The notes below the pieces were generated by a model, which made no database searches, was not told the DNA's origin, and saw nothing but the letters and a program-made list of their open reading frames with translations. DNA of 64,000 nt from Pseudomonas morbosilactucae (GTDB lineage Bacteria; Pseudomonadota; Gammaproteobacteria; Pseudomonadales; Pseudomonadaceae): assembly GCF_023241715.1 (NCBI RefSeq), contig NZ_JALQCW010000039.1, forward strand, positions 1-64,000. The letters are read 5' to 3'. Below, piece by piece: positions 42,601 to 51,932 of this stretch. Numbering within the stretch: the stretch's first letter is position 1; every line of letters starts with the position of its first letter. The position numbers and the translations under genes are program-made.

Positions 42601-45600
42601 GGCCGCCACCGGCAACAGCCCCTACACCGTGACCCTGCCCAGCGACCTGTTCAGCGACGCCGAGGGCGACAGCCTGACCTGGGACCTCAGCGGCCTGCCC
42701 ACCGGGCTGAGCTTCGACGCCGCCACCCTGACCCTGTCCGGCACCCCATCAGGGTTGGGTGTGGGCGAGCATCTGCTGACCCTGAGCGTGGTCGACAGCC
42801 TGGGCAATGCCACCGAACGACAGATCAGCCTGCAGGTCACCGCCGACCCCAGCCAGGTGCCGAGCCTGGGTGGCGACTCCAGTTCCCTGGAGTACGGCGG
42901 CAACACCGATGGCAACGTCCCCGGCAGCGACGGCAGCGTGCTGGCCGGGGCCAAGGACACGGTGGTGTCCGGGGACGGCAAGTACCTCTACGTGGTGAGC
43001 ATTTCGCCGGACGGCCCGTCCTCGGTGAGCGTCTTCAGCCGCGCCGCCGACGGCAGCCTGACCTGGGTCCAGAGCCTGTCCGACAGTGCCATCGCCGGCC
43101 TGGCCGGCGCCCTGAAAGTCGTGGTCAGCGCCGACCAGAAATCCCTCTATGTGATCGGCAGCGACGCCAACAGCCTGCTGGTATTCAGCCGTGACAGCGA
43201 CAGCGGCCAACTGACCCTGCGCTCGACACTGGCCGGCCCGGCCGACAGCAGCATCACCGCCGTCGCCAGCCACGGCGACCAGGTCTATGTGGCCAGCGGC
43301 GACAGCGTGCGGGTCTACCAGCAACAGAGCGACGGCCAACTGACCCTGCTGCGCACCTATCAGGACGGCGTCGGCGGCATCGACGGCCTGCAAGGGGTGC
43401 AGCACCTGCTGGTGTCCGCCGACGGTCGCTTCCTGTTTATCGGCGCCTCGGGCGACAACAGCATCGCCACGGCCATGGCCATCAACAACGACGGCAGCCT
43501 GACCCTGATCAACACCCTGGTGGGCGGCAGCGCCGACAGCACTTTCTTCATCCAGGCCTTGAGCGTATCGGCCGACGGCAAGACCCTCTACGCCCTGAAC
43601 AACGATACCCAGCAGACCCTGGAAATCCTCGCCATCGGCGCCGACGGGCGCTTGAGCCTGGTCAGCAGCCTGGCGCTGGACGGCAGCGTCACCGACATCC
43701 AGGTGGCCGCCGACGGCAGCGCGGTGTTCGTGATCGGCAGCGAGATTCAGGTGTTCAAACGCGACAGCGGCGGCCAACTGACCCTGCAAGGCAGCTTCGA
43801 CCGCTGGGACAACCCCTGGGGCATCGGCTTTGCCGACCTCACCAGCGTGTCCCTGAGCCCGGACGGCAAGCAGCTGTACATCAGCGGCTCGGTGGACTGG
43901 AACGAAACCTTGCTGGTGCTCAACATCGGCCTGCCGGAAGTCACCTACACCGAAGGCGACGCCGCCATCGCCCTGTTGCCCAGCGGCACCCTGAGCGACC
44001 CGCAACTGGATGCGGCCGGCGACTATAACGGCGCCAGCCTGACCATCGGTCGCGACGGCGGCAGCAACGCCGCCGACACCTACGGGTTCATCGACGACAA
44101 CGGCCTGACCCTGAGCAACGGGCAGATCTTCAAGAACGGTGTGACGATCGCCGACTTCGTGGACAACAACGGTGTGCTGACGGTGACCTTTATTGCCGCC
44201 ACCAGCCCGGCGGATGCGCGCAACGTGCTGCGCCAGATTGCTTACCGCAACAGCAGCCAGGACCCCACCGCCCAGGGCGCCGGGCCGAAGTTCGCGATCC
44301 AGCTCAACGACGGCGACAACAACAGCGCCAGCGTGCGGGTCAAGGTCAACCTGGTGGGGGTCAACGACCCGGCGATCCTCGACAGCACCGTGCTCGACCC
44401 GACCCTGGCCGAGGACAACGAGTTCGTCAGCCTGTTCAAGGACACGCAGATCGACACCATCGAGGCCGAACAGAAAATCTGGCACGTGGTGCTGACCCTG
44501 GACGCCGCCAACGCCCACGACTTGCTGCGGGTCGGCGGCGACAAGATCGTCCTCGACAGTGCCACCAGCGGCACCGCCCAGACCGCCAGCGGCCTGAGCT
44601 ACAGCGTGTCCATCAGCGGCGGCGTGACCACCGTGACCCTGTACCTGATGCGTTCCGCCGAGCAGACCGCGGCCCTGATCGACGGCATCGGCTACAACAA
44701 CAGCGGCAGCGGCCTGAGCGGCACCCGCACCATCGGCCTGAGCATCAATGAATACACCGATGGCCAGAGCGGCGAGACCCGCACCACCCTGGCCGAGTCG
44801 GTCAAGGTCACCCTGACCGGCCCCAGCGAGCCCAACAGCCCACCGGTGCTGGGCGGCGGCGCCACTGTGGACTACACCGAGCGCAGCGAACCGGTGCTGA
44901 TCGCCCCGGGCGTCGTGGTCCAGGACGCGCAGATGGACCGTTTCAACAACGGCCTGGGCAACTACAACGGCGCCACCCTGACCATCACCCTGGGCAGCGG
45001 CAGCACCAACCTCGACCACCTGGGCTTCAACGCCGGCAACGGCCTGACCCTCAATGGCACCGCGCTGCAGAAAGACGGCGTGACCATCGGCCAGTTGAGC
45101 AACGCAGACGGCGTGCTGAGCATTCGCTTCAACGACGACGCCGGGACCATTCCCACCACCGCCGACGTGCAGAACGCCCTGCGCCAGATCACCTACGCCA
45201 ACGACAGCCACACCCCGGTGGCCAGCGTCGCCATCAGCGTGATCCTCGCCGACCGCAGCCTGGCCTCCAGCACCCTCAACCTGACCATCGCCATCACCGC
45301 GATCAACGATCTGCCTGTGCTGACCCAGGACCCACTGCTGTCCCAGGGCGACCTGGCGATCCTGCAGAACCTGACCCAGGTCCCGGGGCTGGGAGCCCTG
45401 ACCCAGGTCAGCTTCTCCACGGACGGGCGCAGCGTCTACGTCAGCGATGGCAGCGGCGCCATCGCCCAACTGTCCCGGGACCCGCTGACCGGCCAACTGA
45501 GCTACGTGAAAACCCTGGCTGCCACCGGCCTGGAGTCGATCCAGCAACTGCTGGTGTCCCAGGACGGCAGCCAGGTCTACGCCGTGGGCGGCAGTGGCGA

Positions 45601-47890
45601 GAACGTCATTGTGGTGCTGCAGCGCGACCCGGCCACCGGAGCCTTGAGTGTCGGCCAGAGCCTGGTCAACGAGGACAGCAACAACTATTCGCTGTTCAAC
45701 CCCATCAGCCTGCAGGAGTCGGCAGACGGCAAGCACCTGTACCTGCTCACCGACAACGGCATCACCGTGCTCAACCGCAGCAACGGCCAGTTGAGCTACC
45801 TGGAGAACCTGGGCAACGACGCCTGGTCCGCGCCTTACCAGCACCAACCGGTGGCCCTGGTGGTGGCCGGCGACTATGTGTTCGTGGTCACCGACCCGGC
45901 CTCGAGCAACTTCGCCAACACCCTGATCGCCTACAAGCGCGGGGCTGATGGCAGCCTGAGCGTGGCCGGCTATGTGCGCGACACGCAAACCGACAGCGGC
46001 GGCAAGACCGTGTCCATGGCCGATCCGAAACACCTGGCGGCCTCCGCCGACGGGCAACTGATCTACGTGGCCGGGACGAATTCGGTGCAGGTGCTGCGCT
46101 TCAACGCTGCCGACGGCAGCTTCACCGACCTGGGGATCCTCGCCAGCGGCCTGGGCAACGTCAGCGACATGGCCCTGTCGGCCGACGGCCAGTTGCTCTA
46201 CGTCAGCAGCAGCGACGGCAGCTTGCAGCGCTACAGCACCGCCAACCAGCAACTGACCCTGGTGGACACCCTGCGCGGCAGCGATGCAGCGGCCCTGGTC
46301 AACGCCGGGCAGATCAGCCTCAGCAACGACGGCGGCGTGGTGGTGCTGGGCAGCGGCCTGGCCGTGCTGCAAGCCGAGGCCATGGACCCGGTGCAGTACG
46401 AATTGGGCGCCGAGCCGGTGCCCTTTGCCGACCACCTGACCCTGTCCGACGCCGAGTTGGACGCCGCCAACAACGGCGCCGGCGACTATCAGGGGGCGAG
46501 CATCAGCGTCAGCCGCAGCCCGGTGCCTTCCAGCGACGACCACTTCGGTTTTGTCGATGGCAACGGCATTCGCCTGGTGGACGGCCAGTTGCTGCGCGGC
46601 AATGAGGTGATCGGCACCTTCGTCGACAACGGCGGCCAACTGACCCTGACCTTCAGCGCCAGCGTCAGCACCCTGGAAGCCCGCACGATCCTGCGCCAAC
46701 TGACCTACGCCAACAGCGCCGAGGATGTACCCAGCGTCAGCCTGAGCCTGAGCGTGGTGCTCAATGACGGCCAGGCCGACAGCCCGGCCCAGGCCGTGGC
46801 CCTGGACGTGCGCGGCGTCGAACCCAACCTGCCACCGGTGGTCAACCCCGGCAGCTATGTGCCGCCGAGCGCGGTGGTCGGCCAGCCGTATCAGGTGGTA
46901 CTGCCGGCCAACCTGTTCAGCGACCCCAATGGCGACCCGCTGACCCTGAGCCTGGACAACCTGCCCGACGGCCTGAGCTTCGACCCGGCCACCCGCACCC
47001 TGTCCGGCACCCTGGAGAGCGTCGGCCGCCTGACCCTGACCCTGGTGGCCACGGATCCGTCGGGGGACAGCGTGTCCCGCGAGCTGAGCCTCAACGTCAA
47101 GGCTGTCGCCGTGACCAGCCGCGCGGTCGACAGCACCACCCCGGTGGTACCGCGCGACGGCCAGGGTTGGAGCGCCCCAGCCCCTGTGGCCGGGCGCGAC
47201 CAACCGATGGGCGGCTTTGCCCCGACCCCGGTGTGGAGCAGCCCGCTGTCCAGCAGCAGCGCCAGTACCAGCGCCAACTGGTTGGGCCTGGGCAGCCTCA
47301 ATGGCCTGCCGGACGATAAGGACCTGAGCGGCCTCAATCGCGGCCTGTCGTCACTGGAGGACTACAGCGGTCGCCTGGTTCGCCTGAGCGATGATTCAAG
47401 CAGTAGCCTGAGCGCCACCCGCAGCAGCCTCGGCGCCCTGCTGAGCGTCGAGCAAGGCAGCCTGCTGACCCGTTTCCAGTTGCCCGACGGCTTGTTCAGC
47501 CACGCCGGCGGACCACTGGAAATCAGCCTGCACCAGGCCAACGGCCAGCCCCTGCCCGGCTGGATTCGCTTCGATGGGCGCAGTGGCCTGATCCAGGTCG
47601 AAAGCCGGCAACTGGCGGAACTGCAACGCTTGCAGCTGCGGCTGGTGGCCCGTGATGCCGCCGGGCATCGGGTGGAAATCCCGGTGCGCCTGCAGGTCAG
47701 CGAGGATGGCGCCGCCACCCTCCAGGCCAGCCCCGCCGAAGCGCCGGCCAGCGAGAGCCAGGCCGCGAGCCAGGCGCCCCTCGACAGCCATCTGCAAGCC
47801 AGTGGCCAGAGCGGCGTGTTGGCGCGCGGCCAGGCACTGTTGCAAGCACTGTTCGGCACGGCCCCGGGCGACGATAAAAACGCCGCCTGA
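39563..47890 (+). CDS. giant beta-propeller adhesin, main body
   Basis: Long frame of 2,775 residues continuing the adhesin. Four seven-bladed propeller (lactonase-like) modules are seen, the first shared with the fragment upstream, the others near 40,960-42,190, 42,895-43,950 and 45,340-46,430. Between them are five copies of a domain containing NYQGAS/DYNGAS and LHQxTYxN-like LRQLTYAN, two further copies of the N-terminal Ig-like domain and two putative Ig (He-PIG) domains (with GLSFDAATLTLSGTPSG). There are no GGxGxDxL calcium repeats, so it is not a classical RTX adhesin. It is probably exported to the surface by the TolC/HlyD/M50 genes directly downstream, and may be anchored or released. 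GTG at 39563 is not the natural start. Confidence 0.82.
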   Translation: MLTVGDYVYVVSNTSVVTLERGSDGKLTKLLDGTLSVGISSSTPTTLTASADGRFVYLSDASNGVIKVLELRDSSDGKELVLVDSTLLGGVSSLALSSDGQRLFATSSSGGTLSVYRVGSDGRLTLTGTLSDVPGAVTVSTSPDGQSVVVGGTGLNRFSDVQTYISGSDSTVASGVTLSDVNLDKLNAGQGNYQGASVTLERTGGASSDDSFGFKTGSGLSLSGDKVLKNGVEIGTFNQSGGTLTITFSTQLTSAEANAVLHQVTYHNSTSPDGTLISLNLVANDGELNSQALVLTLLLSNNSAPTLTTTVVSHTPYDTATVQTPLFSDTAVNTGEVGQTILSLDLKVSGLVNPANEFLIVDGTRIDLSQSGSGTTASGYSYSYVRDGSTATLHISRDSGISSTAVQNLVNGIAYVNDSASAVSGSRTFTLATLRDDGGTANGSSDSRDLNISTTLAIAVNNAPQAQVDVSVDTNLYYFNGSLSGYTDYVSGVTLSSDGKTLLVIGNSGSNTSGISYLRVYSRDPLTGALSLTQSFTQGSVDNPDTVAIEVNGLNTISTVTVSADGSLVYVAGYSTANSVTSASLLLFKRDANGTLTFDSVAASGTSGLNAPISEIVLSADGQSLYTINGVNPHDVSTGKSEVAMFSRDPNSGALTFIGSYVGGSAALGLNVPTGIVVSGDGRSVYISNASSAMITVLSRDPASGVLTYVSAITQASIAASADAANQPTDLRYLQNLQDIVISPDNNFVYVSSGSYAFVSIFQRQADGSLSYVGSVDTYNTKYSNSLALREMALSADGKTLYVSTYGGQSLLVFSRDLSTGKLTFVENLKGNKNYNHLTVSSDGLNLYTGTSSFISGLDIFSAKANGDYSEQQPTVFAEHLDFSDIDLDALDNYQGASITVVRNGGANSNDLFGFSTGNGLSLEGGQILLDNQPIAEVSNSGGTLKVTFSAEVTQEQVNQVLHQLTYANGADSQPARVDLQISFSDGSKSVSSGLTLLLNQAPEVGNPGYSLPAATGNSPYTVTLPSDLFSDAEGDSLTWDLSGLPTGLSFDAATLTLSGTPSGLGVGEHLLTLSVVDSLGNATERQISLQVTADPSQVPSLGGDSSSLEYGGNTDGNVPGSDGSVLAGAKDTVVSGDGKYLYVVSISPDGPSSVSVFSRAADGSLTWVQSLSDSAIAGLAGALKVVVSADQKSLYVIGSDANSLLVFSRDSDSGQLTLRSTLAGPADSSITAVASHGDQVYVASGDSVRVYQQQSDGQLTLLRTYQDGVGGIDGLQGVQHLLVSADGRFLFIGASGDNSIATAMAINNDGSLTLINTLVGGSADSTFFIQALSVSADGKTLYALNNDTQQTLEILAIGADGRLSLVSSLALDGSVTDIQVAADGSAVFVIGSEIQVFKRDSGGQLTLQGSFDRWDNPWGIGFADLTSVSLSPDGKQLYISGSVDWNETLLVLNIGLPEVTYTEGDAAIALLPSGTLSDPQLDAAGDYNGASLTIGRDGGSNAADTYGFIDDNGLTLSNGQIFKNGVTIADFVDNNGVLTVTFIAATSPADARNVLRQIAYRNSSQDPTAQGAGPKFAIQLNDGDNNSASVRVKVNLVGVNDPAILDSTVLDPTLAEDNEFVSLFKDTQIDTIEAEQKIWHVVLTLDAANAHDLLRVGGDKIVLDSATSGTAQTASGLSYSVSISGGVTTVTLYLMRSAEQTAALIDGIGYNNSGSGLSGTRTIGLSINEYTDGQSGETRTTLAESVKVTLTGPSEPNSPPVLGGGATVDYTERSEPVLIAPGVVVQDAQMDRFNNGLGNYNGATLTITLGSGSTNLDHLGFNAGNGLTLNGTALQKDGVTIGQLSNADGVLSIRFNDDAGTIPTTADVQNALRQITYANDSHTPVASVAISVILADRSLASSTLNLTIAITAINDLPVLTQDPLLSQGDLAILQNLTQVPGLGALTQVSFSTDGRSVYVSDGSGAIAQLSRDPLTGQLSYVKTLAATGLESIQQLLVSQDGSQVYAVGGSGENVIVVLQRDPATGALSVGQSLVNEDSNNYSLFNPISLQESADGKHLYLLTDNGITVLNRSNGQLSYLENLGNDAWSAPYQHQPVALVVAGDYVFVVTDPASSNFANTLIAYKRGADGSLSVAGYVRDTQTDSGGKTVSMADPKHLAASADGQLIYVAGTNSVQVLRFNAADGSFTDLGILASGLGNVSDMALSADGQLLYVSSSDGSLQRYSTANQQLTLVDTLRGSDAAALVNAGQISLSNDGGVVVLGSGLAVLQAEAMDPVQYELGAEPVPFADHLTLSDAELDAANNGAGDYQGASISVSRSPVPSSDDHFGFVDGNGIRLVDGQLLRGNEVIGTFVDNGGQLTLTFSASVSTLEARTILRQLTYANSAEDVPSVSLSLSVVLNDGQADSPAQAVALDVRGVEPNLPPVVNPGSYVPPSAVVGQPYQVVLPANLFSDPNGDPLTLSLDNLPDGLSFDPATRTLSGTLESVGRLTLTLVATDPSGDSVSRELSLNVKAVAVTSRAVDSTTPVVPRDGQGWSAPAPVAGRDQPMGGFAPTPVWSSPLSSSSASTSANWLGLGSLNGLPDDKDLSGLNRGLSSLEDYSGRLVRLSDDSSSSLSATRSSLGALLSVEQGSLLTRFQLPDGLFSHAGGPLEISLHQANGQPLPGWIRFDGRSGLIQVESRQLAELQRLQLRLVARDAAGHRVEIPVRLQVSEDGAATLQASPAEAPASESQAASQAPLDSHLQASGQSGVLARGQALLQALFGTAPGDDKNAA

Positions 47891-47910
47891 GCCCCCGCCC
47901 CGCCTACGCC

Positions 47911-47940
47911 CGGGTTCATTAAGGATTCTTAATGAACCCG
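47911..47940 (+). terminator. 13-bp inverted repeat after the adhesin gene
   Basis: CGGGTTCATTAAG and CTTAATGAACCCG pair exactly around GATT, 20 bases after the adhesin stop. No T-run follows. It contains the TTAAG-N4-CTTAA box, so it may be both hairpin and operator. Confidence 0.55.
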
Positions 47941-47972
47941 GGATTGCCCGATAGTGAGAATTATTCTTATCT
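47919..47972 (+). promoter_or_regulatory. exporter operon promoter with box
   Basis: TTAAG-GATT-CTTAA (47919-47932), 11 bases, TTGCCC (47944-47949), 17 bases, TTATCT (47967-47972), the same layout as at 36,501. It lies about 70 bases upstream of the TolC-like gene start. Confidence 0.7.
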
Positions 47973-48039
47973 TTGCCACCACTCGGCCCAGCCACGCCAA
48001 GAGGGCGGCCCGCTCCAGCCTTTTTTCAGGGGAATACAT

Positions 48040-49728
48040 GTGATCAAGCAGCAACCGCCCGCCACCGCCAAACGCCTGCCGCTGCGCCTTGCCGTCGGCC
48101 TGGCCGCGTTCACCTTGAGTGCCTGCGCGGTGAAGCCGGAACCGGTGAGCCTGGACCAGCAGATAGCCCAGGCCAGCGCCGACCGGGCCTCGATGTTCGA
48201 CGGCCAGGAGCCGGTGACCCGCCCCATCAGCCTCGAAGAAGCCATGGCCCGGGCGGTCAAGTACAACCTGCAACAACGCCTGGGGCTGATGGAACGCGCC
48301 CTGGAAGATAACCTGCTGGACGTGCAGAACCTCGACATGCTGCCCAAGCTCGCCGCCCGCGCCGGCTGGCGTGGCCGGGACAACATCTCGGCGTCCTCCA
48401 GCCAGTCGATCCGCACCGGCAACCAGTCCCTGGAGCCGTCCACCAGCCAGGACCGCGGCACCCGCAGCGCCGACCTGCAAATGTCCTGGAACGTGCTGGA
48501 CTTCGGCCTCGGCTACTTCAGTGCCAAGGCCCAGGCCAACAAGAGCCTGGCCGCCGAGGAGCGTCGTCGGCGGATCGTCGCCGACATCATTGCCCAGGTA
48601 CGCAGCGCCTACTGGGAAGCCGCCACCGCCGAACGCCTGAAGCCGGACGTGCAACGGGCCCTGGTGGAAGCCCGCGGGGCGCTGGCCCATGCCCGGCAGA
48701 CCGAGCAGCAACGCCTGCTGGCGCCGCTGGACGCCCTGCGTTTCCAGAAAGGCCTGCTGGAAATGGTCCGCCAACTGGAGGCCGTGGACGGTGAACTGGC
48801 CAATGCCAAATCCCGCCTGGCGGCGCTGATGAACCTGCCACCGGCCAGCGACTATCGCCTGGTCCTGCCCAGCGAGCAGCAGTTGAACCAGCCGACCCTG
48901 GCTTACCGCCTGGATGACCTGGAAGCCATGGCCATGGTCAAGCGCCCGGAAGTGCGTGAAGAGAGTTACCTGGCGCGCAACGCCGTGCTGGAAACCCGCT
49001 CCGCCCTGCTGCGCCTGTTGCCCGGGGCTTCGCTGTTCGTCGGCACCAATTACGACAGCAACAGCTACACGGTGAACAACCACTGGGCCGACGCCGGGGT
49101 CCAGGTCAGCTGGAACCTGATGAGCGTGCTCTCCTACCCGGCCATCGTCCGCGCTGGCGAAGCCCGCTCGGCCGTCGCCGATATGCGCCGCCAGGCCCTG
49201 CGTATGGCGGTGCTGACCCAGGTCAACGTGGCCTGGCAGCAGTACCAACAAGCCAGCGTGCTGTTCGACCGTTCTAATGAGTTGCAACGCATCCAGCGCG
49301 GCATCCTGACCCAGACCGAAAGCGCGGTGCAAAGCGACGCCCAAACCCTGGTGGAACGGGTGCGTACGCGCACCGAGACCGTGCTCGCCACACGCATTCG
49401 CGACCGCAGCTATGCCCAACTGCAAAGCGCCTACGGCGCGGTGTACCAGGCCGCCGGCCTCGACCCGCTGCCCGAGCGCCTGAGTGGCGACAGCATCGCC
49501 AGCCTGAGCCAGGCGATCCTCGACAACAGCCTGGCCCTGGCCCAAGGCAAGGCACCGGTGCCGTCCCTGCCCGCCAGCCAGCCGAGCCCTGTCGCCAGTG
49601 TGTTCCCCGTGGCCCAGCCGTCGCGTCCGGTGAGCGCCCCGGTGCAACAGGTGGACCTGTGGAACAGCCTCGGTTCCCTGCAAGGCGCGCCTCTGCTGCC
49701 GGTGGCTGCACCGACCCGCCAACGTTGA
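48040..49728 (+). CDS. TolC-like outer-membrane lipoprotein
   Basis: 562 residues from the GTG at 48040, which has AGGGGA eight bases upstream; an overlapping ATG at 48038 would stop at once. The signal peptide ends in a lipobox (LSACAV). Two OEP repeats (about 55-240 and 290-470) have the long helical hairpins of TolC-type channels, with ISLEEAMARAVKYNLQQRLG and RLVLPSEQQLNQPTLAYRLD. A Pro/Ser-rich tail (about 490-562) is extra. It should form the outer-membrane duct for the adhesin and begins a four-gene operon. Lipidation is a feature shared with OprM-type proteins. Confidence 0.88.
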   Translation: MIKQQPPATAKRLPLRLAVGLAAFTLSACAVKPEPVSLDQQIAQASADRASMFDGQEPVTRPISLEEAMARAVKYNLQQRLGLMERALEDNLLDVQNLDMLPKLAARAGWRGRDNISASSSQSIRTGNQSLEPSTSQDRGTRSADLQMSWNVLDFGLGYFSAKAQANKSLAAEERRRRIVADIIAQVRSAYWEAATAERLKPDVQRALVEARGALAHARQTEQQRLLAPLDALRFQKGLLEMVRQLEAVDGELANAKSRLAALMNLPPASDYRLVLPSEQQLNQPTLAYRLDDLEAMAMVKRPEVREESYLARNAVLETRSALLRLLPGASLFVGTNYDSNSYTVNNHWADAGVQVSWNLMSVLSYPAIVRAGEARSAVADMRRQALRMAVLTQVNVAWQQYQQASVLFDRSNELQRIQRGILTQTESAVQSDAQTLVERVRTRTETVLATRIRDRSYAQLQSAYGAVYQAAGLDPLPERLSGDSIASLSQAILDNSLALAQGKAPVPSLPASQPSPVASVFPVAQPSRPVSAPVQQVDLWNSLGSLQGAPLLPVAAPTRQR

Positions 49729-49734
49729 CCTTCA

Positions 49735-49760
49735 CCCCGGCCGGCCCTGAACGGCCGGGG
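49735..49760 (+). terminator. hairpin between exporter genes
   Basis: CCCCGGCCG and CGGCCGGGG pair (9 bp) around an 8-base loop, followed by TTCTGCCGTTATT. A weak T-run makes it a partial terminator or an RNA-stability element that could lower expression of the adaptor genes relative to the channel. Confidence 0.5.
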
Positions 49761-49791
49761 TTCTGCCGTTATTCCCGAGATCCACTCCAGC

Positions 49792-50595
49792 ATGCCTAGC
49801 CTTCGCCTTATCGCCCCGCCCCTGTGCCTGTTGCTGGCCGTCGCCAGCGCCACGGCCCGGGCCGAAGAACCCGCGCCCCTGGCGCCACCGCCCAGCCTGG
49901 GCAGCAGCCTGGTGGACAGCCAGCCGCAACTGCGGGTGCAGCTCAGCGCCAGCCGGCGCACGGTGCTGTCCAGCGAACTGTCGGGGAAGATTCTCGAACT
50001 TAACGTCAAGGAAGGCGCGAGCTTCACCAAGGGGCAGCGCCTGGTGACCTTCGACTGCGCCGTGCACCGCGCGCAATTGACCCACTCGGTGGCCGCCGAA
50101 GCCGCCGCGAGCAAAAAGCTCGAGGTCGCCAAGCGCCTCGACAAGCTGCAATCGATCAGCGTTTCCGACCTGTCCCAGGCCCAGGCCGAAGCCAACATGG
50201 CCCGGGCCCAAAGTGGCGTGGGCCAGGTCATGGTGCAGCGCTGCGCGATCAACGCACCGTTTTCCGGGCGGGTGGCCGAACGCAAGGCGCAGCCCGGGGA
50301 ATACGTGGCCGAAGGCAAGGAGCTGCTGGCGATCTATGACGACAGCGCCTTTGAAGTGGAACTGATCGTGCCCTCGCGCTGGATGGCCTGGCTCAAGCCC
50401 GGCCACCCGTTCAAGGTGCGCCTGGAAGAAACCGCCGGTGAATACCCCGCCGAAGTCACCCGCCTGGGCTCGGTGATCGACCCCATCAGCCAGTCGATCA
50501 AGGTCTTCGCGCGCATCACCAACAACGACCCGCACCTGCTGCCGGGCATGAGCGGCAACGCCCTGTTGACGCCACCCGACGCCCCCCAATCATGA
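49792..50595 (+). CDS. periplasmic adaptor (HlyD/RND-type MFP)
   Basis: 267 residues with an N-terminal signal peptide (about 1-24, ending ARA). A lipoyl-like/barrel-sandwich domain is split around a short alpha-hairpin: SSELSGKILELNVKEGASFTKG-type half (about 60-80) and NAPFSGRVAERKAQPGEYV (about 151-169), then a beta-barrel domain. It is a membrane-fusion protein that would dock to the TolC-like channel. The stop overlaps the next start (ATGA). Confidence 0.85.
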   Translation: MPSLRLIAPPLCLLLAVASATARAEEPAPLAPPPSLGSSLVDSQPQLRVQLSASRRTVLSSELSGKILELNVKEGASFTKGQRLVTFDCAVHRAQLTHSVAAEAAASKKLEVAKRLDKLQSISVSDLSQAQAEANMARAQSGVGQVMVQRCAINAPFSGRVAERKAQPGEYVAEGKELLAIYDDSAFEVELIVPSRWMAWLKPGHPFKVRLEETAGEYPAEVTRLGSVIDPISQSIKVFARITNNDPHLLPGMSGNALLTPPDAPQS

Positions 50596-51932
50596 GTGCC
50601 GCCCAGCCCCTGCCGGCCAACAATGTGCTGGCCGAGCTGCTGCAACTGGAGCAGCGCCTACGGGCCGCCGCCAGCTTCGAAGAGCTGGGTTTTATCCTGG
50701 TCAACGACAGCCGCCTGCTGCTGGACTATCGCCAGGCGCTGCTCTGGCGCTGCGACGAACAGCGCCTGCAAGCCCTGTCCGGCCTGGCCCTGGTGGAGCG
50801 CGATGCGCCCTTCAGCACCTGGCTCAACGGCCTGTGCCGGCAATGGCAGGCGGCGGATAACGCGCAGTCGATCAACGCCATCGACAGCCGCGACCTGGCC
50901 GCCGCCGACGCGCCGCTGTGGGCCGAACACTTTCCCCGGCTGCTGCTGTGGTTACCGATCAAGGGCCGCGACGGCCAATTGCTGGGGGCCTTGCTGCTGG
51001 CCCGGGAGCAAGCCCTGAGCAATGCCCAGCAGCAGTTGCTGACGTTGTGGCTGGACGCTGCCGGGCATGCCTGGCAGGCCTTGCTCAAACCGGCCAGCGG
51101 CGCCCTGGGGAGACCCGCCCTGAACCGGCGCAACCTGCTGATCGGCCTGGGCCTGCTCCTGGCCCTGCTGCTGGTGCCGATTCGCCAGTCGGTGCTGGCC
51201 CCGGCGGAGATCGTCGCCCTGCACCCCAGCGTGCTGCGCGCGCCCATGCAAGGGGTGGTGGAGCGCATCCTGGTGCAGCCCAACCAGGCGGTCAGCGCAG
51301 GCCAGGCCCTGGTGCAACTGGACGCCCGCGAACTGCAAAGCCGCCTGGAGGCCTCGCGCCAGGCGTTGTCCATCAGCGACGCCGAGTTCCGCCAGGCCCA
51401 GCAGCAAGCCCTCAGCGACGAGCGCAGCAAGGCCAGCCTGGCGGTGTTGCAAGGCCGTCGCGAACAGGCCCTGAGCGACGTCGCCTACCTGCAGGAAAAC
51501 CTCAAACGCACCCTGATCACGGCGCCCCGCGCCGGGGTCGCGGTGTTCGACGACCCCAGCGATTGGATCGGCCGCCCGGTGTCCCTGGGCGAGCGCATCA
51601 TGTCGGTGGCCGAACCGCAGCAGGCGCAGCTGGAAATCCAATTGCCGGTGGGCGACGCCATCGAGCTGGCGCCCGGTGCCCAGACTTTGCTGTTTCTCAA
51701 CACCGACCCTTCGGCGCCGCTGCCGGCGACCTTGCAGCGCCTGTCCTATCGCGCCAGCCCCAGCGCCGACGGCAGCATGGCCTATCGCCTCAAGGCCGAG
51801 TTCGATGAAACCGACCCACGGATCCGCGTCGGCCTCAAGGGCACGGCCAAGGTCTATGCCGGTCGCGCCAGCCTGATCTACTACCTGCTGCGCCGGCCCC
51901 TGGCCACCGCGCGCATCTGGCTGGCCCTGTGA
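50592..51932 (+). CDS. HlyD-type adaptor with N-terminal GAF-like domain
   Basis: 446 residues. A cytoplasmic N-terminal GAF-like domain (about 10-160, with LVNDSRLLLDYRQALLWR) precedes a single membrane segment (about 181-198) and a periplasmic HlyD region: lipoyl half APMQGVVERILVQPNQAVSA (about 218-237), an alpha-hairpin to about 305, and ITAPRAGVAVF (about 307-317). The GAF-like domain on an adaptor is unusual and may sense a ligand or dock to other proteins. It overlaps the next gene (GTGA). Confidence 0.83.
   Translation: MSAAQPLPANNVLAELLQLEQRLRAAASFEELGFILVNDSRLLLDYRQALLWRCDEQRLQALSGLALVERDAPFSTWLNGLCRQWQAADNAQSINAIDSRDLAAADAPLWAEHFPRLLLWLPIKGRDGQLLGALLLAREQALSNAQQQLLTLWLDAAGHAWQALLKPASGALGRPALNRRNLLIGLGLLLALLLVPIRQSVLAPAEIVALHPSVLRAPMQGVVERILVQPNQAVSAGQALVQLDARELQSRLEASRQALSISDAEFRQAQQQALSDERSKASLAVLQGRREQALSDVAYLQENLKRTLITAPRAGVAVFDDPSDWIGRPVSLGERIMSVAEPQQAQLEIQLPVGDAIELAPGAQTLLFLNTDPSAPLPATLQRLSYRASPSADGSMAYRLKAEFDETDPRIRVGLKGTAKVYAGRASLIYYLLRRPLATARIWLAL

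Noticed and set aside
42749..47203. Minus-strand open frame of 1,484 codons antisense to the adhesin, and another of 1,040 codons at 39443-42565
   Set aside because: They follow from the GC-rich third positions and the repeated codons of the adhesin; composition is Gly/Ala/Val/His-rich with no domain and no ribosome site.
38430..47890. RTX calcium-binding repeats in the adhesin
   Set aside because: Looked for GGxGxDxL nonapeptides; the Gly/Asp-rich stretches are propeller and Ig-like repeats instead.
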